From Epicoccum nigrum (taxonomy: Eukaryota > Ascomycota > Dothideomycetes > Pleosporales > Didymellaceae), in contig KZ107860.1 in assembly GCA_002116315.1 (NCBI GenBank), positions 372,001 to 436,000 of the forward strand: 64,000 nucleotides of DNA, in the 5' to 3' direction. Position numbers and translations under genes: made by a program. The notes below the pieces were generated by a model that saw only the letters and a list, made by a program, of their open reading frames with translations, had not been told where the DNA came from and ran no database searches. Position 1 is the stretch's first letter, and every line of letters begins with the position of its first letter. Shown here in pieces: positions 49,001 to 59,768 of the stretch.

Positions 49001-49548
49001 AGTGGACAGGACAGCTTGCCATTGGCACTCCAACATCAAACTTTCAGGCTGAAACGTTCAAGGCCCGGATTCTTGCAAGCGTCGTCATCGGTGGACCTGT
49101 TGCGGACGATCGATGCGGCTAGTGCATCCGGGGCACATTGGACGTTGCTGGCAGGTCGACGCGAGGCAAGAGCAAGGCAAGAGCAGGACCGCAACTGACA
49201 GCCGCGTCTCGCACAGCAGTACAATACTGTCACGTCTGTCGTTTCCGGCAACGGCCCCGCTCACGATAGCAAACCGTAAACGTGACTACGGCGCCGGCAC
49301 GTTAGCTGGTTCCTCCACAGCATCAGCACCAGCCCCGTCGCGCACCGCGCAGCACTGAGCAAACCACCACGCTGGCTTCACCAGAGTCGCCGCCGTCGCC
49401 GTCGCCGCCCCTCCACACGCAGCGCCAGCGCAGGAACACTGGCGACATTCGCGCGCGGAGCTCGTCGATTCGCATCAGCCAGGCTCGGGGCGACGAGGAT
49501 CAGGACAAGGACAAGGAAAAGCAGCCTGCGGGCCTCGCGGCGCTCACC
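46055..49548. other. 3.5-kb gene-poor region
   Basis: Mostly overlapping short frames on both strands. The longest are about 150 codons (47530-47982 and 47313-47723, different frames), without recognisable domains or good splice context. I cannot exclude a lineage-specific gene or a long non-coding RNA. The right end (about 49200-49548) should contain the MNN9 promoter. Confidence 0.45.
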
Positions 49549-51067
49549 ATGCTGCCACAGATGGTAGCGGGCAAGGGAGCGGGAGGCTACTCGTGGAAGG
49601 CGGCCAGGGCGCGGATACCGCCGTACAGACAGATCACGCACACGGCGCGGAGTCCGCGGGTGCTGGTGCCGCTGGCCATAGTCACAGCCATTGTGCTACT
49701 ATGGCGGTCCATGGGCAGCGCTGCCAGCGAGGTGCAGAGGTACGGACAACCTTGGAGCCTTGCCCTGGCGTCCCCGCACGTGCGCAACACATGGTCGCGC
49801 AGCATGGGAGGGGCGCAGTGACTGTGATCGTGATCAATGGCTGACCTGACACCTTCTGACCAGATTCTACTGCTTCGGGCCCTCCAAACCCCCCATGCGC
49901 ATGACCCCCAACGAGAACGAAGAATGGTACGGCCACCTCGCCACCCCCGTCATTTTCAACCACCGCAAGCCCGTCGAGATCAACGCCACCGAGATCCAGC
50001 ACGTCAAGCTGGACCCTATCAAGTCCACCGTTGACGCCGTGCGAAACAAGGAGAAGGTGCTCATCCTGACCCCGCTGCGCGATGCCTCGTACTATCTCGC
50101 CAAGTACTTCGATCTGCTCACCCAGCTCACCTACCCGCACGACCTCATTGACCTGGCCTTCCTCGTCGGCGACACCACGGATGACACCATGGCCGCCCTC
50201 GCAATGGAGCTGGAACGCGTGCAGAGCAACCCGGAAACTGCCTTCAGGTCGACCATGATTGTCGAGAAGAGCTTCGGCGTGACGACCGGGCAGAGCGTGG
50301 AGGAGCGACATGGCTTTGCTGCCCAGGGCCCGCGCAGAAAGGCCATGGGCAAGGCCAGGAATTACCTGCTCTCTGCAGCCATGAAGCCTGACCACAGTTG
50401 GGTCTACTGGAGAGACGTGGATATTGTCGAGAACCCTCCAAACGTCATCGAAGACTTCATCATGCACGACAGGGACATCCTCGTTCCAAGTGAGTTCCAA
50501 CGTGCGCATACGCAACGAGGCCAGAGAACTGACGGTAAACAGACATTTGGTTCCACAGGTACAAGGAAGAAAATGGCAAGATGGTGGACATTGAGGGTCG
50601 CTGTACGTGCACGCGCTAGACGTGTTTGATCACTCACTGATGTTCGACAGTCGACTACAATTCCTGGCAAGAATCCCCCGATGCTCTCAAACTCGCGGCT
50701 ACGCTCGACAAAGACATTGTTCTCGCCGAAGGTACGGACGCATCCACTCGTCTTGCTTCCATCATCGTGCTGACGCCACCTAGGCTACAAAGAATACAAG
50801 ACGAACCGAAAGTACATGGCCAAGATGGGCGACCGTCACGCTGACCCACACGAGGAGATCCCCCTGGACGGCATTGGCGGCGTAAACATCATCGTGAAAG
50901 CCGACGTGCACCGCTCCGGCATCAACTTCCCGGCCTACGCATTCGAGAACCAAGCCGAGACTGAGGGCTTTGCCAAAATGGCCAAGAGAGCGGGCTATGG
51001 CGTCTACGGACTGCCCAACTATGTCGTCTGGCACATCGACACGGACGAGAAGCCTGGCAATGCCTGA
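49549..51067 (+). CDS. mnn9: mannan polymerase complex subunit Mnn9 (Anp1/Van1/Mnn9 family)
   Basis: Golgi alpha-1,6-mannosyltransferase subunit that extends the outer-chain mannan backbone on N-glycans. Five exons (49549-49739, 49864-50489, 50543-50602, 50651-50731, 50784-51067) encode 413 aa. It is a type II membrane protein: short basic cytosolic tail, transmembrane segment at about 38-52 (VLVPLAIVTAIVLLW), lumenal stem and catalytic domain. Family landmarks are KVLILTPLRDASYYLAKYFD, LAFLVGDTTDDT, the DxD motif in SWVYWRDVDIVENPP, and GGVNIIVKADVHRSGINFPA. The C-terminus YGLPNYVVWHIDTDEKPG is typical. Introns are 124, 53, 48 and 52 nt and phases match throughout. Together with Ecm33 and chitin synthase it makes a third wall-biogenesis gene in the window. 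Confidence 0.96.
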
Positions 51068-51631
51068 AGCAACGAGATGAACCTTACCCCGGGGATGCAC
51101 TAGGCAGACGTGCGAAGAAAGCGCCCGCCTGCACGGATAGACGCATACGATGGCGTTTGGGATGTACCATTACTCTTTCACATAGACCGAGGGCGACCAT
51201 TGTTGCCTGTGCGAGCTCGCCGCACCACAGCGAAGCATTTACATACACTGTATTGTACACTGAAGACAAGAGCTCGGGAAACGTTGGCTCTGAGAGCATT
51301 GTTGGGCTTTGCCCCCGTTCTAAATGTAGTGTTCTATTACACCATGCTCTTGTATTTTATTTTATTTTCACTTTGCCCTCCACCGCATCGGTCTACAGAA
51401 TACAGATCCCTCTCTAGATATCGTGTTTGCTGGCATTTTCGTCAACTACGGCTGCATGCCATGTGGGGTGCAAAGCCGTATCCGCAGCTCTTTGGAACTC
51501 TAGTATGGAACTTCTCTAGAGACACGGCGCTGCTGTAAATAACAAAGGGATATTGCGTAAGGGTTAGGCTTATTATATAAATGTTGGTACGTTTAGCATT
51601 TAGAGAGTCTCTCTCTCTGATTGTGCACATA

Positions 51632-51666
<35 letters not shown>

Positions 51667-51729
51667 TCGGACATTGCATGAATGGTCTTGGATGGCGATG
51701 CTCAACATGTTACATGAGAACAGCCACGC
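51068..51729. other. spacer between MNN9 and SPF45 (convergent)
   Basis: 662 bp of 3' flank for both genes; contains the CT microsatellite at 51634-51662 and little else. Confidence 0.6.
51634..51662. repeat. (CT)n dinucleotide microsatellite
   Basis: About fourteen uninterrupted CT units; a shorter TC run lies just upstream at 51607-51617. Confidence 0.95.
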
Positions 51730-53522
51730 TCAATGTTCGAATATGCCTGCGTGGAACTTGCGCTCGTCATAGTACCGAGCGCGGATGTTTCTGCCCTGGT
51801 ATTGGAACCCCTCGGCGAAGCGGTTGACGGCCTGACGATGCATGTTAGGAAGGGCACATGCGAGCAGCTGGAAAGCTATGGAGACTTACGTTCAGAGCAC
51901 TCATAACCGACTTGAAATGGATATACACCACGCCCTCAGGGCTGGACTCGTCCACGTGTAGCCGCTCGACGGGGCCGAACTGTATCTTGTCAGCCTCGTG
52001 TCACATGTGTAGATTGAATAGGCAGAGCATACCTTGCTGCTGAACACTTCGCCCATGTCCTGCCTGATACCGCCATCGTCTCGCTCTGCATTTTCGCGCC
52101 AGTCGACGCCGTCCACACAGCCCCACGCCACGACCACGGGGCTCTCCTCTCCGAACCTGCCCGGCTCGTCCTTCTTGCGCTCGCCGCCGCGCACGTCCCA
52201 GACCTGCGCGCTCTTGACTTTGTTGCCTTCGCCGTTGTCGAAGATGCTGGCCTGTCCACCTGGCGCGGGTTTGCGGATCTTGACTTCCAGGTGCGTGGTC
52301 ACGCCGTCATTGTTCTTGCCCAGACCCTGGCCCTTGACGTAGCCCATCTTGGCCATCATGGCTTCTGCCTTGCTGATCTTGGGCCGTTTGGCGGGGCGCT
52401 CTGAGTACTCGGGTTCGTCGTTCGGAGGCGCGGCGGGTGGTTGCTCATAGCGCAGAGGCGGCGCGGAGATGGTGGCGTTGGCGTAACGGACAGGAGGCGC
52501 AGAAATTGTGGCGTTGCTGTATACCGAAGAGGCGGTCGTTGTCGTACTGGGTGCACCTGCATGGGACGCTGGCGGTGGGGGAGGTGGGGGAGGCACGTCG
52601 TCTGCAACAGTCGGCGGTGGAGGGAAGCTCCTCGGCTGGGGTTCAGGGGGTGGAGGTGGTACTCTGGAGGCTTGCTGTTGAGACAAGCGCATGCGGCGAG
52701 TGTAGGGGTCTTCGTCGTCTTGTTCGGAACCCATGGCAGGCGAATCGTAGGTTGCTGGTGGCGCAAAACTAGGCTTCGTAGCAAACGAGGGTGGCGGCGA
52801 GGTCGAGCCTGACGATGACATGGGCCTTGGGATATTCGAACTCTCGCTGTCTTCCCTCTCCCTTTCCCTCTCCCTCTCCCTCTCAGACTGGCGGGCTGCT
52901 GATCGCAGGAAATCGTTGAATCCCTCCTGCTTGCGTCTGTAACCACCACTGGCCCTATATGCCTTCAGATTCGAGAAGCGTTCTGCCTTATGTGGAGCAG
53001 TTGGGTTCCAGTATCCGAACTGCTTCTGAAACTTCTTCATCTGCTTCTTCCTCTGCGCCTCCTCGTATTGACGATGCCTCCGCTCCTCCAGAATAGCTGC
53101 GTCATCGTCTGCGGTGCTTCGATACCAGTCTATGCCATGTTGCTCGGCCTTGGAAGTTGGAGCCGCGATTGGGTCCGAGGACTGGGAGGTCGAAGACGAC
53201 GCGACTGGCATGAGTGGCTTCTTGACAACGCTGGCTTTCTTTGCCTGGGGACGTTTGATTTGGTGGGGATTGTGGAAAGCTGCAAATGCTCATGAGTCGT
53301 CTTTCAGAGACATGGTATGGAGCTAATCAAGTAGATAATACCAGGTGCTTTCTTCTGCTGCTCGGCCTTTGCCTGCTCCTCGGTGAACTGGACAGGCGCA
53401 GACGAGGCAACAGTTGCTGTGGCGTACGGGTTTGGCAGGCTCGCCTGGCCGTATGGGTTCGGCAGTCCATATGGGTTCGGCAACGCCTGCGCCTGCGCCT
53501 TCTGCGGCTGCTGAGAGCTCAT
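51730..53522 (-). CDS. splicing factor SPF45/RBM17-like (G-patch and U2AF-homology RRM)
   Basis: Nuclear alternative-splicing factor. Four exons (53522-53342, 53279-52033, 51979-51890, 51831-51730) encode 539 aa. The N-terminus has three LPNPYG-type repeats. A charged central region includes QYEEAQRKKQMKKFQKQFGY, an Arg-Glu dipeptide run from a CCCTCT-type DNA repeat, and long Pro-rich stretches. A G-patch follows (about 365-405: AEAMMAKMGYVKGQGLGKNN). The C-terminal U2AF-homology-motif RRM (about 440-535) includes GPVERLHVDESSPEGVVYIH and the RYYDERKF element (525-532), which corresponds to the RxF loop that binds UHM-ligand motifs in SF1, U2AF65 and SF3b155. Introns are 62, 53 and 58 nt. 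The acceptor before exon 3 has a competing AAG six bases upstream that would add Ile-Gln. Confidence 0.93.
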
Positions 53523-54129
53523 TGTAGCTAGGGGTGTTGCGTATAAACAATGCAATGCGTAGGGAAGCAGCTCTGCGCGGCGGAACCTGCGGGTCGCGTG
53601 AGCTTTCGAAGTTCAATATGTTACTCAGATGCACCGCACAAAGGCGACTGACCAGCTGCAACAAGTGAAGTGTCGCCGCGGAGTTGGCGGAGCTCCAATG
53701 TTTGTATTGTGGATGCTGATGCTGCACGCAGCACGCTGCATGCGCGGGCCTCGCGAAAGGAAGGTTCCACGCTACTTACCCCACGCTAAGAGGCTCCCCC
53801 GGCCGAGGCTGCATCATGCCCATGCCCACGCCCATGCCCATGCCACTATGGACGGCAATTCGGAGCAGATCGCGTCATCCGGCTGTTATCTTAGAGGAAT
53901 CTGAGACGGCATCGGATGAAACTAGACTGAACTACTACTATAGTCGACTTCTCCCAAGACACTCCAGCTGGCTTTGGTGTGCACCGTAGACGTAGACGGA
54001 TAGATTTCCTTGTTGCATCTATAGACGGCTACATTGCGCTTGTATTACACCCTCATCCCCAATTGCGCCACGGCGTGTCGACGTTGACCCTGAACCAGAT
54101 AGTCCCTCATCCATTCGCCGCCAGACGCC
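53523..54129. promoter_or_regulatory. divergent promoter region (SPF45 / Pcs60-like synthetase)
   Basis: 607 bp between outward-reading genes. A CATGCC hexamer repeat sits at 53815-53844. No other site assigned. Confidence 0.5.
53815..53844. repeat. CATGCC hexamer repeat
   Basis: Five contiguous units, the third with one T-to-C change (CACGCC). Confidence 0.9.
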
Positions 54130-55722
54130 ATGGCTCCGACAACGCTCGCCAACGCCTTCTCCCCGAGCTCCCCCTCGACCGCCGTCATTGTGCCCGGCGC
54201 GCCTGCGCTCGACGTCTCCTACCAGAAGCTTACCGCTGATGTGAAGGCCTTCCAGGCGCAGCTGGCCAAGGTCGGCGTATCGGCGCAGTCAGCTGTCTCC
54301 ATTGCGCTGCCCAACACGTACGAGTTCATCGTGTCCTTCATCGCCGCTTCCTGGCAGAGGGCCATCGCGGCTCCCCTGAACCCTGCATACAAGCAGTCCG
54401 AGTTCGAGTTCTACATCGATGACTTGAGTTCAGCCATTGCCCTGGTGCCCAAGGGTGCGTTTGCCCAGGATGCGGCGGCTGTAAGGGCTGCGAGGAAGTA
54501 CAACGCAGCCATCGCCGAGTGCTACTACAACGGAAAAGAGGTCGTTCTGGACGTCAAGGAGGCTGGAAAGCTGGCTGGCAAGAGCTCGCCGCTCCTTTCT
54601 GCCGAACCCGACGATGTTGCGCTCGTGCTACACACCAGTGGCACCACAGGACGCCCCAAGGCAGTGCCACTGACGCACCGCAACCTCCTTCGCACCATGA
54701 GCAACATCCAGGGAACCTATGATCTGACACACAAGGATCGTACCATGCTGGTTATGCCCCTCTTCCACGTGCACGGGTTGCTCGCTGGTTTTTTGGCGCC
54801 GCTGGCTTCTGGTGGTTCAGTCGTTGTGCCACCCAAGTTCTCCGCATCTGACTTCTGGCGAGACTTCGCGACGCACAAGGCCAACTGGTACACAGCCGTA
54901 CCCACGATCCACCAGATCTTGCTCAAGAGCCCTATTCCAAGCCCGGTACCTGCAATCCGCTTCATCCGATCGTGCTCGTCTCCTCTTTCGCCCAAGACAT
55001 TCCATGAAATCGAGAAGGCCTTCAAGGCTCCTGTCTTGGAGGCGTATGCAATGACTGAGGCCGCTCATCAGATGACAAGTAATCCTCTACCTCCTGGCCA
55101 GCGCAAGCCTGGCAGTGTGGGGCTTGGTCAAGGCGTTGAAGTCAAGATCCTCGACGACGCGGGCGACGAAGTTCCCCAGGGCAAGGAGGCTGAGATCTGC
55201 ATTCGTGGTGAGAACGTCACAAAGGGTTACCTCAACAACCCCGGCGCGAACGCCTCATCCTTCACCAAAGGTGGCTTCTTTCGTACAGGCGACCAGGGCA
55301 AGCAGGATGAGGATGGCTATGTCATCATTACTGGTCGCATCAAGGAGCTAATTAACAAGGGTGGAGAGAAGATCAGTCCAATCGAGCTTGACAATGTGAT
55401 CGCCCAACACCCTGCCGTGTCTGAAGCCGTCAGCTTTGCGCTGGAGGACGAGATGTACGGACAAGACGTCGGTCTTGCAGTCGTTGTCAAGGAAGGCCAG
55501 AAGCTGTCGGCCGGTGAGCTGAAGACATGGATGGCTGATCGCGTCGCCAAGTTCAAGCTGCCAAAACAGGTACGTTCTCTTTAGTATCTTGAGCGCTGTG
55601 TAACACACCCTAACTTTGAACAGGTCTTCTTCACCGATATCATGCCCAAGACGGCGACTGGCAAAATCCAGCGTCGTCTTGTTGCGGAGGCTATGCTCAA
55701 GCAACCCAAGGCTAAGATCTAA
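54130..55722 (+). CDS. pcs60: AMP-dependent acyl-CoA synthetase, Pcs60/Fat2-like (peroxisomal oxalyl-CoA synthetase group)
   Basis: Adenylate-forming enzyme (ANL superfamily) that activates a carboxylate to its CoA thioester; yeast Pcs60 makes oxalyl-CoA. Two exons (54130-55569 and 55624-55722; 54-nt GTACGT...CAG intron) give 512 aa. The phosphate-binding loop LHTSGTTGRPKAVPLTH begins at residue 168. Further core motifs are YAMTEAAHQMTSNPLPPGQR, the ribose-binding FFRTGDQGKQDEDGY, the hinge ITGRIKELINKGGEKISP and the catalytic lysine in TATGKIQRR near the C-terminus. The last three residues are AKI. Canonical PTS1 is SKL, but AKI is known to work in Candida peroxisomal enzymes, so peroxisomal import is plausible. 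The final exon supplies the catalytic lysine and the targeting tail. Confidence 0.93.
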
Positions 55723-56402
55723 ACACCCCGTACCACTTGTAGATACTGTCTCTGTACAATCGCCATCTTGCTTCCTTAGATCCTTTGACGCTCTTCCAAT
55801 CCAAATGTGGAAAATTTCCTTGTGCAAGTAACCGAACTGGCAACAACAACCCCGCCTTTCCTATGTGTACTGGCACCGAGGTACACACCCTTGTACGCTC
55901 ACCATCAACTGAGCGGATCGCGCAGCTTCTCAGGGTCCAGCTTGGCGGCTCGCTTCTGACTCGTGCTCCATGCCGAAACTCCATTGCGCGTAACTTTTAG
56001 ATTCACAACCACCAATCTCTGGGCACAGCCCGACGAACGTGCTGCTGTGTTTCCACACAACTAGCCCTTTAACGATTGAAGCTCGCTTTCTCCGGCATGC
56101 GGTGTGCATTTTTCCAACGAGGCGCCTGATCTGACGAACCTTTATAGCATAGCCGGTGGATCTCACTAACGCTACAGTGGGCCTCTCAGGCCCCGTCTGC
56201 CGTGTCTTCGGATGGCGTTTCTATTGTTGCCTTTCGAGTACGAATATCTTGGATGCTAAGACTGGTCGAAGGCAGCCTCGTTTGCCTTATGAAACCGCCT
56301 TGCCCTTGCCTCAAATGTCTTTCAGCTTCGTCATCACCCTCATCCCTTTTGCATTGCAAAGCATTTAGAAGCACTGACTGCGATCGCCAATAATGTGAGC
56401 AT
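55723..56402. other. intergenic region
   Basis: 680 bp in tandem orientation, with short upstream frames only. It contains the terminator of the synthetase gene and the promoter of the next gene. Confidence 0.5.
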
Positions 56403-58250
56403 ATGTTCGTGTCCACCCCAATATTCATCAGCCCACCTGTCACAACCGGCGTGGCCAGGAAGACCACTGGCAACACCCCTGCTCGCATGGTACCCTACGT
56501 TTCACCTTATACAACCACCTTCATGCAGACCACCCCTCATTTGCAACCTTCTCAAAAGAGTTGCGTTGCCCTCGCTGACGGCGGTGTCGAGTTCAGCAAA
56601 TCTTCAGTCCGTTCTACAGATAATACCATGATGACTCGCAGTAATACCACCACTGGAGCTCGGCCTCCGCTATCAAGCAATAATACTACACCCACATCGA
56701 CTCGCCGCTCCAGCCTGTCATCGCTCAACCATTCTGCTGAGTCGTCAGCAAGCAGCCATGTCTCGACTGGTGGTCTCAAACAGTCCTCGATGAAATCAAA
56801 TCTGAAGTCCTCGAGATCTGTGGGGGCAGACCTCAACCGGAGGTCTGCGCCATCCACTGTTCGATTTATGGATCCAGGACCAACTCAAAGAGAAGCTACA
56901 GGGCCTGGAAAGGCTCTGAATCTGAGTTCGCCGACATCCAGATCGCATGCAGTCCGGCCAGGATACTCTAGAGGCCTGTCTACACCCAATCTTGGACCAC
57001 ACCAGTACCGACAGAAGAGCCTTACGGCGCCCACGCTGACACGACCTCCGCTACTTTCTCCGACATCTAAAAGGTCAAGCAATGCCAGTTCTCTCGACAA
57101 TACGGCAGGCTCGCTACAAGCATCGCCACGTGCTTCAGTACAAAGCAAACAACTCCGGCAACGCGTCGACAAGCGCTTCTCCGCGCCCGCAGTGCCAACT
57201 CAAGCTTGTCAGCACCTTGATTCACGATGGTCAGGCATACCTCTTCCTGCAGGCTTCGTACCTCCGACCCGGACCCCGTCGCCGCCAAAACGAACCACCT
57301 CGTACCATTCTATTACGTCAAACTTGTCTCCCTCGCCGCCCTCCACTGCAGTTGTACCGCCACCGGCAGGCGAGTATGACCCGCTGAACAATTATATACC
57401 TTGTATCGCACCGATGTGCAGAGCACACTATACACCATCACACTCGGGTCCGACGTACTATGCCACTCAAGAGCCCTACCGGCTGTCAAGACACCATGGA
57501 TACTGTCCGCGTCACGCCAGCAAAGAGATGCAAGAGGCGAATGCGCTGTGTAAGAAAGAGTACGAAACCATGCGCCAGAACGCCGGCCGCAAAACACTTG
57601 GGGTTATTGCGCAAGACTTTGAAATATTCTTGGAGCTGTATCGAGAAGCTCGACAGGCCGAGGACGCGCGCCTACAGCAGGCGCAAAGCCAAAGAGTCCT
57701 GGGTTCTTTCCCTGCAGTTGCTGTGAAAGGCAAATCGGGGCAGAGCGAAGGCTTTGACTGGCACTATACCCTCCGCAACTGCACTAAGAAAAACTGCTCG
57801 TCGACGTACTCGCCGTACTCCACACAATACTTCGGCTTCTACAACTCTCTCAACCCCTCGACGCAGTTGCTGCCGCTCACCACACTCTGCCCAAGCTGCT
57901 CTCGAGCAGAGTCAGAAGGCTTTGGCGCTAAGCTGATGGAGAAATGGAGCAGCAGGTGCGGCTGGGACGGCGAAGAGTGGGATGGGTGGTACCAAAATGC
58001 GATCCAGCATCGCAAGGCTGAGCAGGAGTTTTGGGAGAAGGCGCAGGAGAGGTTGGTGAGAGAGAAGCTGACCAAGAAGGCTGTCAAGAGTGTTACTGAG
58101 AAAGTAGAGGAGAAGCGGGATGTTGGTAGTGAGGGAATTGTTGTTGAAGCTATCCCAGCGAAGGAGAAGCGGAAAAGTATTTTCAAAAGGATGTTCAGGC
58201 GCAGCGAGACTACGGGCGCTGTCGCTGTTGCAGTTGCTGCTGCTGCATGA
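56403..58250 (+). CDS. large hypothetical protein with Cys/His-rich C-terminal domain
   Basis: An uninterrupted 615-codon frame, the longest intronless gene here. Family not recognised. Residues 1-320 are Ser/Thr/Pro-rich and basic, with many SSL/SxP sites that look like phospho-regulated disorder. A folded-looking part begins near 335: NYIPCIAPMCRAHYTPSHSG is followed by SRHHGYCPRHASKEMQEANA. Next comes a helical segment (KTLGVIAQDFEIFLELYREA), then RNCTKKNCSSTYSPYSTQYF and TTLCPSCSRAE. The six or more Cys/His residues in CxxxxCxxH, CPRH, CxxxxC and CxxC arrangements could bind zinc. The tail is Lys/Glu-rich and ends with the repeat AVAVAVAAAA. Start at 56403 is the first Met of the frame. 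A later Met (for example MVPYVSP) is possible. Confidence 0.85.
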   Translation: MFVSTPIFISPPVTTGVARKTTGNTPARMVPYVSPYTTTFMQTTPHLQPSQKSCVALADGGVEFSKSSVRSTDNTMMTRSNTTTGARPPLSSNNTTPTSTRRSSLSSLNHSAESSASSHVSTGGLKQSSMKSNLKSSRSVGADLNRRSAPSTVRFMDPGPTQREATGPGKALNLSSPTSRSHAVRPGYSRGLSTPNLGPHQYRQKSLTAPTLTRPPLLSPTSKRSSNASSLDNTAGSLQASPRASVQSKQLRQRVDKRFSAPAVPTQACQHLDSRWSGIPLPAGFVPPTRTPSPPKRTTSYHSITSNLSPSPPSTAVVPPPAGEYDPLNNYIPCIAPMCRAHYTPSHSGPTYYATQEPYRLSRHHGYCPRHASKEMQEANALCKKEYETMRQNAGRKTLGVIAQDFEIFLELYREARQAEDARLQQAQSQRVLGSFPAVAVKGKSGQSEGFDWHYTLRNCTKKNCSSTYSPYSTQYFGFYNSLNPSTQLLPLTTLCPSCSRAESEGFGAKLMEKWSSRCGWDGEEWDGWYQNAIQHRKAEQEFWEKAQERLVREKLTKKAVKSVTEKVEEKRDVGSEGIVVEAIPAKEKRKSIFKRMFRRSETTGAVAVAVAAAA

Positions 58251-58820
58251 ACTGAGAAGCTAATGATTAATTGTGCCAATAGTATGGTATACTCAAGTAA
58301 TGATTGTGATTGAATTATCTAAGCCTGATATCATGCCCAATGAGAAGCTTGTATACCCATTCAAAAGGTGACTCAGAGTGTTATATCGACAAAGAGAACA
58401 AAGAGGTAAGTATACTGAGTATTATAATCTACCTTACTCACACGAACACGATATCGAGTGTTAAGTCCTCCCGTTTAGGTTTGACGTACTTTCTTCGACG
58501 TGCTCGAGGACAGATTTGTCATCCTTCAAATCGGAGCAGGCAACAATCGCGCAGCTGACTGTACCTGCTTGGCATAAGCAAGGAGACTTATGCGATGACA
58601 CCCGCAGCCATCCTCGACACGGACTGTCGGGGTTTTACATTTTAGTACCGTTCAATCTTGTGTCGGGAGAAATCGCGTTGTCGAAGGCATATATGGTGGA
58701 CGGGCAAGGTGTTCAATACATGCGACCAACCGTATACCTAAACCAACTTCATTCCGAACATAAAGACGCGTCTACAGCAGACAAAGCTCTCGATATCCTG
58801 CACATACTTTCAATCCCACC
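58251..58820. other. intergenic region
   Basis: 570 bp between tandem genes. A 130-codon frame (58516-58908) overlaps the next gene start and is likely chance. Confidence 0.5.
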
Positions 58821-59768
58821 ATGTGGCCCTTCACATCCTCATCGACTCCCCTACCACGCGTCCCACCCTCTTCTTCTAAACTCAAGCTGCAACCCCATGA
58901 ATCCTTAATCTACGCTCTCTCGTCCACTCGTACTCTCGGCTACGCAGTTTACGGCTCTGCATCCCCTGTCTCCCGTGTCATCTTCTTCTTCCACGGCATG
59001 CCCGGCAGCCGCATCTGCGGCCGCTCCTGGAACACGTTATGCAGCCGCCTCGACGTGCGACTTATCTGCATTGACCGCCCTGGCTACGGGCTCTCGACCC
59101 CATCCGCCACATGTCTTACAGATTGGCCTTCTGACGTACTTTCGCTCGCCGACCATCTTCACATCGACAAGTTCAGCGTCATCGGCGGAAGTGCCGGAGG
59201 TCCCTTTGCCCTTGCGTGCGCGCGCTTCATACCCTCAGCCCGCCTACGCGGCACGACTGTTGTGTGTGGAATTGGGCCGCTAGACGCCATTGTACCATTC
59301 GGGTGGCGCTGGGCCAAGTGGCTCGTCGGCATGATTGCAAGGTATCTCGTGCTTCCACGCGTGCTGGCGCCATATGCGAATCAAGACGCGCAAGGGCTCA
59401 AGCGCGTATTGGAAGATCAGTGTGTGACAGAAGAGGAGAAGGCTTTCATCTATCAGGAGGCTAAAGAAGGGGATTTAGATGACGCGGTTGTGCAGTTTCT
59501 CGAGGCTTTCAAGCAGGGAGATGGGGGCGCGAGGTTGGACGGCAAGATTTTGACGAGTGAATGGGGGTTTGATGTTGGTGAGGCGAAGGATAAGGAGAAG
59601 GTGTGGTTATTGCATGGAGACCAGGATAGGATTGCGCCACTGGGGTATGCGGAGTGGATTGATGAGCGACTGGGAGGTGGACGGTTGAAGGTATTGAAGG
59701 GGATGACGCATTCTACTATCTGGGAGGAAGGAGAGGAAGAGATATTCAGACAAAGTGCAGAGGCGTAG
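58821..59768 (+). CDS. alpha/beta-hydrolase fold protein
   Basis: Intronless gene, 315 aa. The alpha/beta hydrolase core is clear: oxyanion motif FFHGMPGSR, then CIDRPGYGLSTP, nucleophile elbow VIGGSAGGPFAL with Ser124, acid region LLHGDQDRIAP (Asp267 or Asp269), and His297 in KGMTHSTIW. All three catalytic residues are in the canonical order, so the enzyme should be active as an esterase, lipase or related hydrolase; the substrate is unknown. A short hydrophobic N-terminus (MWPFTSSSTPLPR) is not a good signal peptide, so the protein is probably intracellular. The 3' half of the gene is markedly G-rich on the coding strand compared with the C-rich 5' half. A lysophospholipase-like or epoxide-hydrolase-like role cannot be separated by eye. 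Confidence 0.93.
   Translation: MWPFTSSSTPLPRVPPSSSKLKLQPHESLIYALSSTRTLGYAVYGSASPVSRVIFFFHGMPGSRICGRSWNTLCSRLDVRLICIDRPGYGLSTPSATCLTDWPSDVLSLADHLHIDKFSVIGGSAGGPFALACARFIPSARLRGTTVVCGIGPLDAIVPFGWRWAKWLVGMIARYLVLPRVLAPYANQDAQGLKRVLEDQCVTEEEKAFIYQEAKEGDLDDAVVQFLEAFKQGDGGARLDGKILTSEWGFDVGEAKDKEKVWLLHGDQDRIAPLGYAEWIDERLGGGRLKVLKGMTHSTIWEEGEEEIFRQSAEA

Noticed and set aside
49682..50515. 277-codon minus-strand open frame
   Set aside because: It is exactly antisense to MNN9, whose motifs and splice sites are clear; a mirror of codon bias.
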